Below, piece after piece: positions 4,870 through 8,396 of a stretch of DNA of 8,396 nucleotides. Made by a program: the position numbers and the translations under genes. Source of the stretch: an uncultured Clostridia bacterium. Its GTDB lineage: Bacteria > Bacillota > Clostridia > Christensenellales > UBA1242. How positions within the stretch are numbered: position 1 is the first letter of the stretch; each line of letters begins with the position of its first letter. The stretch covers positions 1-8,396 of the forward strand of contig CANQCE010000039.1 in NCBI GenBank assembly GCA_947589655.1, read 5' to 3'. A model generated the notes under the pieces. The model had not been told where the DNA came from. It did not search any database and saw only the letters and a program-made list of their open reading frames with translations.

Positions 4870-5991
4870 TCACTTTGTAGTTTCTTTTATCGGTTCCAAC
4901 ATCCTTTCAACAACAGTTATCTTCTTTTTATCACAGTCAAGTTCACACTCGGCGCCATATGGAATTATGTTTATTGGCATTGCATGCCCAAAATTTACAT
5001 TGTAAATAATTGGCAAATCTGGTCTTTTAAGTTCTTTGCCTATCACCTGCTTAAAAATTTGTTTATATTCTTCATAATATTTTTCGCCCATTGGCTTGCC
5101 AACAATAATGCCGTTTATGTTTTCAATTACGCCGTTATCCGCCAGAGCAAGAAGTGCTTTCCTAACAAATTCCGGAGTTGGACATTCCTCAGAGACCTCA
5201 ACAAACAAAATTTTGCCTTTCCACTCGTCTGCTTTTGGAAAAAGGTCATATTTTTTTGCCAGTATAGGCTGATTTCTGCAATCTTCTGGCGTATCATACC
5301 AAGTCTCGTCATCAACCCCCAAAAGTGCAGACAAACTTTCCAAGCAACCGCCCAAAAGTTTTCCCTGAACTTTTCCATGCCCCTGCAAAACTTCGTAGCC
5401 GTGTTTTTCTTGTTTAGTTTTCTTTTGTATATGCATGTTTTGCTCGCCCCAAGGCACAAAATCGTCAGACCAAACTGGGCTGGACTTTATTTCGTAAGGG
5501 CAAGAATTTTTAAAAAGCACATTTTTAACTGCACTGACTTCGTAATCGAACATCTTAACATATTCGCCAAAGTTGCACATAATTACCGGACCATAGAAAG
5601 ACGAAACGCCCGCTTTGTAGAGCATCAAATGGTTGACTGTGCTGTCCGAAAAGCCCATAAAAATTTTGGGATTGTTTTTTATAACATCAAAATCTATATA
5701 AGGCAAAAGCCTGTAAGTTTCGCATCCGCCAATAGCACAGATTATCGCTTTTATAGACTTGTCCTTAAAGGCTTCCATCATGTCCTGTGCACGTGCCTGT
5801 GGATGCTCATAAAGATACTTTTTGCCCTTCAATGCGTTTGGCATTGCAACAAGTTCCAAGCCAAACTCGTCATGCAGACGCTTTTTGGCAATCTCGAACT
5901 TGTGTATAAACTGCGGCTCGCCCAAACTGCCACTTGACAGGCTGACAACGGCCACCTTGTCCCCTTTTTTAAGTGCTTGCGGTTTAATCAT
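4870..5991 (-). CDS. S66 family LD-carboxypeptidase / MccF-like peptidase
   Basis: A serine peptidase of family S66, a group that includes LdcA (removes the terminal D-alanine from muropeptide tetrapeptides) and MccF (cleaves microcin C and related peptidyl-nucleotides, giving immunity). The 373-residue protein shows the triad: Ser115 in MGFSDST, Glu265 in LFVEVSE and His336 in NFGHAMP, with GGCLESL at 214-220 for the family GGNL motif. The long segment between Ser and Glu with WSDDF and PWGEQ (about 174-183) resembles the MccF branch, which often has only a general peptidase role. No signal peptide, so it acts in the cytoplasm. The start is set at ATG5991, six bases after GGAGG; the ATG at 5997 directly abuts that site. 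It starts 23 bases after topA, so it is probably in the same operon. Substrate is uncertain. Confidence 0.88.
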   Translation of the reverse strand: MIKPQALKKGDKVAVVSLSSGSLGEPQFIHKFEIAKKRLHDEFGLELVAMPNALKGKKYLYEHPQARAQDMMEAFKDKSIKAIICAIGGCETYRLLPYIDFDVIKNNPKIFMGFSDSTVNHLMLYKAGVSSFYGPVIMCNFGEYVKMFDYEVSAVKNVLFKNSCPYEIKSSPVWSDDFVPWGEQNMHIQKKTKQEKHGYEVLQGHGKVQGKLLGGCLESLSALLGVDDETWYDTPEDCRNQPILAKKYDLFPKADEWKGKILFVEVSEECPTPEFVRKALLALADNGVIENINGIIVGKPMGEKYYEEYKQIFKQVIGKELKRPDLPIIYNVNFGHAMPINIIPYGAECELDCDKKKITVVERMLEPIKETTK

Positions 5992-6014
5992 AAACATCCT
6001 CCAATTTGTGTGCT

Positions 6015-6829
6015 TTATAATTTATAATCACAAGATGAGCATTTTATAGTTTTGCCTTTTCTTACAAGGGCTTTTCCGCAATTAGGGCATTTTTCGCCGG
6101 TTGGAATATCCCAACTCATAAAGTTGCACCCTTCTCTGTCCTCGCAAGCATAGAAATGTTTGCCATGCTTTGTTTTAAGCGCATAAACGTTTTTCCCACA
6201 TTGCGGACATTTTGAAACAGGCTTTTTCTCGTCAGCCTCGTAAGGTTTAACATTTTTACATTTTGGAAAGTTTGAGCAGCCCAAGAATTTGCCAAATCGC
6301 CCTTCCCTAATCACCATTTTATGACCACATTTTTCGCAGACAACATCTGTTTCAACTGGTTGAGATTTCATTGTAACGCTGCTTGCATCTGCATTTTTCA
6401 AAAGGTCTTTAAATCCGTTCCAGAAACTGTCCACAACGCCATGCCACTCGTCCTTATTTTCGGCGATATCGTCAAGACGGTTCTCCATGTGAGCGGTAAA
6501 CTTAACATTGATAACTCCGCTGAAGAATTTTTCCAAATATTCCACCATTTTGCGCCCAAGTTCTGTAGGCACAAGATATTTGCCGTCTTTTGAGCAATAG
6601 TTCCTTGCCGTTAAAATGGTGATGGTTGCCGCATATGTTGCAGGACGTCCAATCCCCTTTTCTTCCATGGCTTTAACAAGGCTGGCCTCTGTAAACCTTG
6701 CTGGCGGCTTTGTGAACTTTTGTTCTTCCTTGATTTCTTGCACAGGCAAAACCTCGTTCTGTTCAAGTTTTGGAAGTTTTGCAGTGTCTTTATCTTGCTT
6801 TTCATCGTCAGTGTATTCCTTATACACCG
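6015..6829 (-). CDS. topA: topA C-terminal fragment (core remainder and three zinc fingers)
   Basis: In the other frame, from the junction to TAA6015. It opens with VYKEYTDDE, then FTKPPARFTEASLVKAMEE and KGIGRPATYA, the highly conserved type IA segment, and KFTAHMENRLDDIA. Three Cys4 zinc-ribbon units follow: CEKC...C...C (about residues 164-190 counted from 6827), CPQC...C...C (207-234) and CPNC...CSSC (247-266). No ribosome site precedes the possible GTG at 6827 and an in-frame TAA lies two codons upstream of it, so independent translation is improbable. The stop is 23 bases before the carboxypeptidase start. Confidence 0.85.
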
Positions 6830-8032
6830 CTTAAAGCCATAGTTTTCCACATCCAAAGATACGCTTACATTAGAATATTCCGCATCGCTCATCTGGCTTG
6901 CCATAAAACGCTCGTAAATTAACTTGTAAAGGCGATAATTGTCTTTGCTGATGCTATCTTTAACCATTTCTGGCGTAACCTGCATGGAAATTGGCCTGAT
7001 TGCCTCGTGCGCATCTTGAGCATTCTTCTTGCTGGCATAGATATTAGGTTTTTCTGGCACAAATTCTTTGCCATATTTTTCTGCAATAAACTCACGGCAC
7101 GCCGCCTGTGCATCTGTTGAAACACGCGTGGAGTCGGTTCTTATATAAGTGATAAGCGCAATTTTGCCTTCGCCCTTAACTTCAACGCCTTCGTAAAGTT
7201 CCTGCGCCGATGAGGTTGTGCGTTTTAGGCTCATGCCCAGTTTGTTTAGGGCATCTTGCTGCATTGTGCTGGTTGTAAATGGTGCTGGGGCATGGCTTTT
7301 TGTGCGCGACTTTTTAACTTCTTGCACCACCACTGGCTTGCCTTTGATGCAAGATAAAATTTTGTCAACATCCTCTCTGCAAGCAGGCTTAATTTTTTTG
7401 CCTTTAAATGTTGCCAAAGCAGATTTGAACTTTATTTTTGCCTTTTCGTGCGACAGAGTTATTGTCCAGTATTCTTCTGGCTTAAAGTTTTCAATTTCAA
7501 CCTCTCTGTCCACCACAAGTTTAAGTGCTACCGATTGCACCCTGCCTGCCGAAAGTTTTGGTGCAATTTTCTTGGACAAAATTGGTGAAAGTTTATAGCC
7601 CACAATTCTGTCAAGAACGCGCCTTGCCTGTTGGGCATTAACCAAGTTAAGGTCAATGGCTCTTGGCTCTGTTAGCGCTTTAAGCACCGCCTTTTTGGAA
7701 ATTTCATTAAACTGAATACGGCACTTTTTGTTTGGGTCAAGCCCCAAAACATATGCAACATGCCAAGAAATCGCCTCGCCTTCTCTATCCGGGTCGGTTG
7801 CTATAAGAACTTCATCGGCTTTGGCTGCCTTTCTTTTTAAATCTTCAATCAATTCTTTTTTGTCTGGGTTTGTTTCGTAATGAGGCTCGTAATTGTTGTT
7901 TAAATCGATGGCAAAAGACTTTGCCGGCAAATCACGTATGTGACCCTTTGTGGCAAAAACCTCATAACCACTTCCTAAATATTTTTTTAATGTGTCCCTT
8001 TTTGCAGGGGCTTCTATAACAACAAGTTTCAA
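6611..8032 (-). CDS. topA: topA N-terminal fragment (TOPRIM and active-site tyrosine)
   Basis: This 473-codon frame is TopA up to Lys401 (codon 6830-6832) and out-of-frame sequence for its last 72 codons. Visible: TOPRIM Glu7 in VIEAPAK and DPDREGE with Asp80, Asp82 and Glu84 that bind magnesium; SAGRVQSVAL (161-170); and ITYIRTDSTRVS with catalytic Tyr296, which forms the 5'-phosphotyrosyl link. QDAHEAIRP (339-347) is also typical. The start is TTG, well placed behind AAAAAGGAG. As written, the protein would lack part of the gate region and all zinc fingers, so it is unlikely to be active alone. Confidence 0.85.
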   Translation of the reverse strand: MKLVVIEAPAKRDTLKKYLGSGYEVFATKGHIRDLPAKSFAIDLNNNYEPHYETNPDKKELIEDLKRKAAKADEVLIATDPDREGEAISWHVAYVLGLDPNKKCRIQFNEISKKAVLKALTEPRAIDLNLVNAQQARRVLDRIVGYKLSPILSKKIAPKLSAGRVQSVALKLVVDREVEIENFKPEEYWTITLSHEKAKIKFKSALATFKGKKIKPACREDVDKILSCIKGKPVVVQEVKKSRTKSHAPAPFTTSTMQQDALNKLGMSLKRTTSSAQELYEGVEVKGEGKIALITYIRTDSTRVSTDAQAACREFIAEKYGKEFVPEKPNIYASKKNAQDAHEAIRPISMQVTPEMVKDSISKDNYRLYKLIYERFMASQMSDAEYSNVSVSLDVENYGFKRCIRNTLTMKSKIKTLQNFQNLNRTRFCLCKKSRKNKSSQSRQQGLQRPALLKPWKKRGLDVLQHMRQPSPF

Positions 8033-8066
8033 AATAAAACTCCTTTTTGTAAAATTTCCCCACTTT

Positions 8067-8396
8067 TTATGCCAAGCAGAAAATTTGGCTTGGCAACCTT
8101 CTTATTAAACCACGAATTTCCAAAGTTGTCAAACAACTGTTGAGTGTCTGCACAGAAATTTTTGTTTTTTGTGTCAAAAAGTCAAAACTTCGCGGCTCTT
8201 GCTGTAAAAGTTCAATAATTGCACGCTCGTCAAAATTAAGTTCAATCGCCCTGCTCTGTTTGGCTGCTTTTTGCAAGCCATAAAAGTCAATTATGTCTTG
8301 TGGGCTTGTAACACACTCTGCTTGTGCCGTTTTAATAAGCAAGTTTGTCAATTCGCTCTTGCCGCTGGTAACATTCACCGGCACTGCAAAAATGTC
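8067..8396 (-). CDS. dprA: DprA/Smf DNA-processing protein, 3' part (cut by window edge)
   Basis: The C-terminal 109 residues of DprA, the cytoplasmic protein that binds incoming single-stranded DNA and loads RecA during natural transformation. The visible part begins in the end of the Rossmann-like DNA-binding domain, DIFAVPVNVTSGKSELTNLLI, matching the family pattern FAVPGN..S.G.N.LI, then a linker and a C-terminal winged helix (about the last 60 residues, ELNFDERAIIELLQQ to RRLPSQIFCLA). Two glycines of the family pattern are replaced, Val in FAVPV and Leu in SELTN, a sign of divergence. The frame is open to the last base, so the gene continues beyond 8396; no start belongs here. Its stop lies 34 bases before topA, so they are probably co-transcribed. 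A seven-pair hairpin, GCCAAGC and GCTTGGC (8071-8094), overlaps the last codons. Confidence 0.88.
   Translation of the reverse strand, partial: DIFAVPVNVTSGKSELTNLLIKTAQAECVTSPQDIIDFYGLQKAAKQSRAIELNFDERAIIELLQQEPRSFDFLTQKTKISVQTLNSCLTTLEIRGLIRRLPSQIFCLA

Larger units (their letters stand above)
6015..8032 (-). pseudogene. topA: DNA topoisomerase I, frame-disrupted
   Basis: The whole locus encodes a type IA topoisomerase that relaxes negative supercoils, but the reading frame breaks at about 6829-6832. Upstream, residues 1-401 run from a TTG start at 8032 (GGAG seven bases away; the conserved KLVVIEAPAK begins at once) through the TOPRIM domain and the catalytic tyrosine. Downstream, a different frame carries the rest of the catalytic core and three zinc fingers to the TAA at 6015. 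The sum, about 671 residues, is slightly shorter than Gram-positive TopA (about 690). At the junction the frames meet at VENYGFK and VYKEYTDDE; about 12 residues expected between them (the xGSxVKFDGF-type segment) are absent. topA is normally essential, so an assembly or sequencing error, or a recent mutation, must be considered. It follows dprA by 34 bases. Confidence 0.85.

Noticed and set aside
4984..5937. Open frame of 317 codons on the plus strand opposite the carboxypeptidase gene
   Set aside because: The minus-strand frame carries a complete S66 triad and a proper ribosome site. The plus-strand translation is rich in Phe, Lys, Cys and Ile in no recognisable pattern, as expected for a codon-bias shadow.
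6611..6832. Programmed ribosomal frameshift in topA
   Set aside because: No slippery heptamer or stimulatory structure is evident, and conserved residues are missing at the junction, which a frameshift during translation would not explain.
8071..8094. Terminator between dprA and topA
   Set aside because: The perfect GCCAAGC/GCTTGGC stem overlaps dprA codons and is followed by ATAAAAAG rather than a U-run, so read-through to topA is expected.

Overview
The window looks like chromosomal DNA of an AT-rich, low-GC Gram-positive bacterium (Bacillota, probably an uncultured clostridial-type lineage). The basis is strong GGAGG-type ribosome sites, Firmicutes-like L19, YraN, TopA and DprA proteins, and a 37-codon ORF that resembles the sporulation peptide SpoVM. 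Species-level assignment is not possible from the sequence. Nearly all of it is housekeeping; I see no phage, transposon, CRISPR array or defence system.

Layout, left to right. Positions 1-273 are non-coding, visibly more GC-rich than the rest, and packed with palindromes and short repeats. Then come lysS (minus, 274-1731) and an SDR oxidoreductase of the FabG type (plus, 1897-2613), which diverge from back-to-back promoters. After the SDR lies a three-part palindromic segment (2626-2675) and a bidirectional terminator (2706-2740) separating it from the minus-strand genes. On the minus strand, in order of transcription from the right edge, are: the 3' end of dprA (8067-8396, cut by the window edge), topA (8032-6015, disrupted), an S66 LD-carboxypeptidase/MccF-like gene (5991-4870), yraN (4824-4453), rplS with its own promoter and terminator (4255-3908), a thioredoxin-reductase-like flavoprotein (3815-2919) and the SpoVM-like small ORF (2835-2722).

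How the genes relate. dprA, topA, yraN and rplS belong to a neighbourhood often seen in Firmicutes (trmD-rplS-rbgA-rnhB-yraN-dprA-topA), but here the order is altered, rbgA and rnhB are absent, and a peptidoglycan or peptide carboxypeptidase sits between topA and yraN. Short gaps suggest dprA-topA-carboxypeptidase-yraN form one transcription unit, with rplS, the reductase and the small ORF following as separate or partly read-through units.

Main points for a second look: (1) topA is broken by a small deletion that shifts the frame and seems to remove about 12 conserved codons between short repeats; (2) a probable unannotated SpoVM-like peptide whose stop codon lies in the terminator loop; (3) a thioredoxin-reductase homologue that keeps the CxxC centre but has lost the usual NADPH-binding signatures; (4) mutually exclusive hairpins after the SDR gene; (5) the GC-rich repeat region at the left edge.
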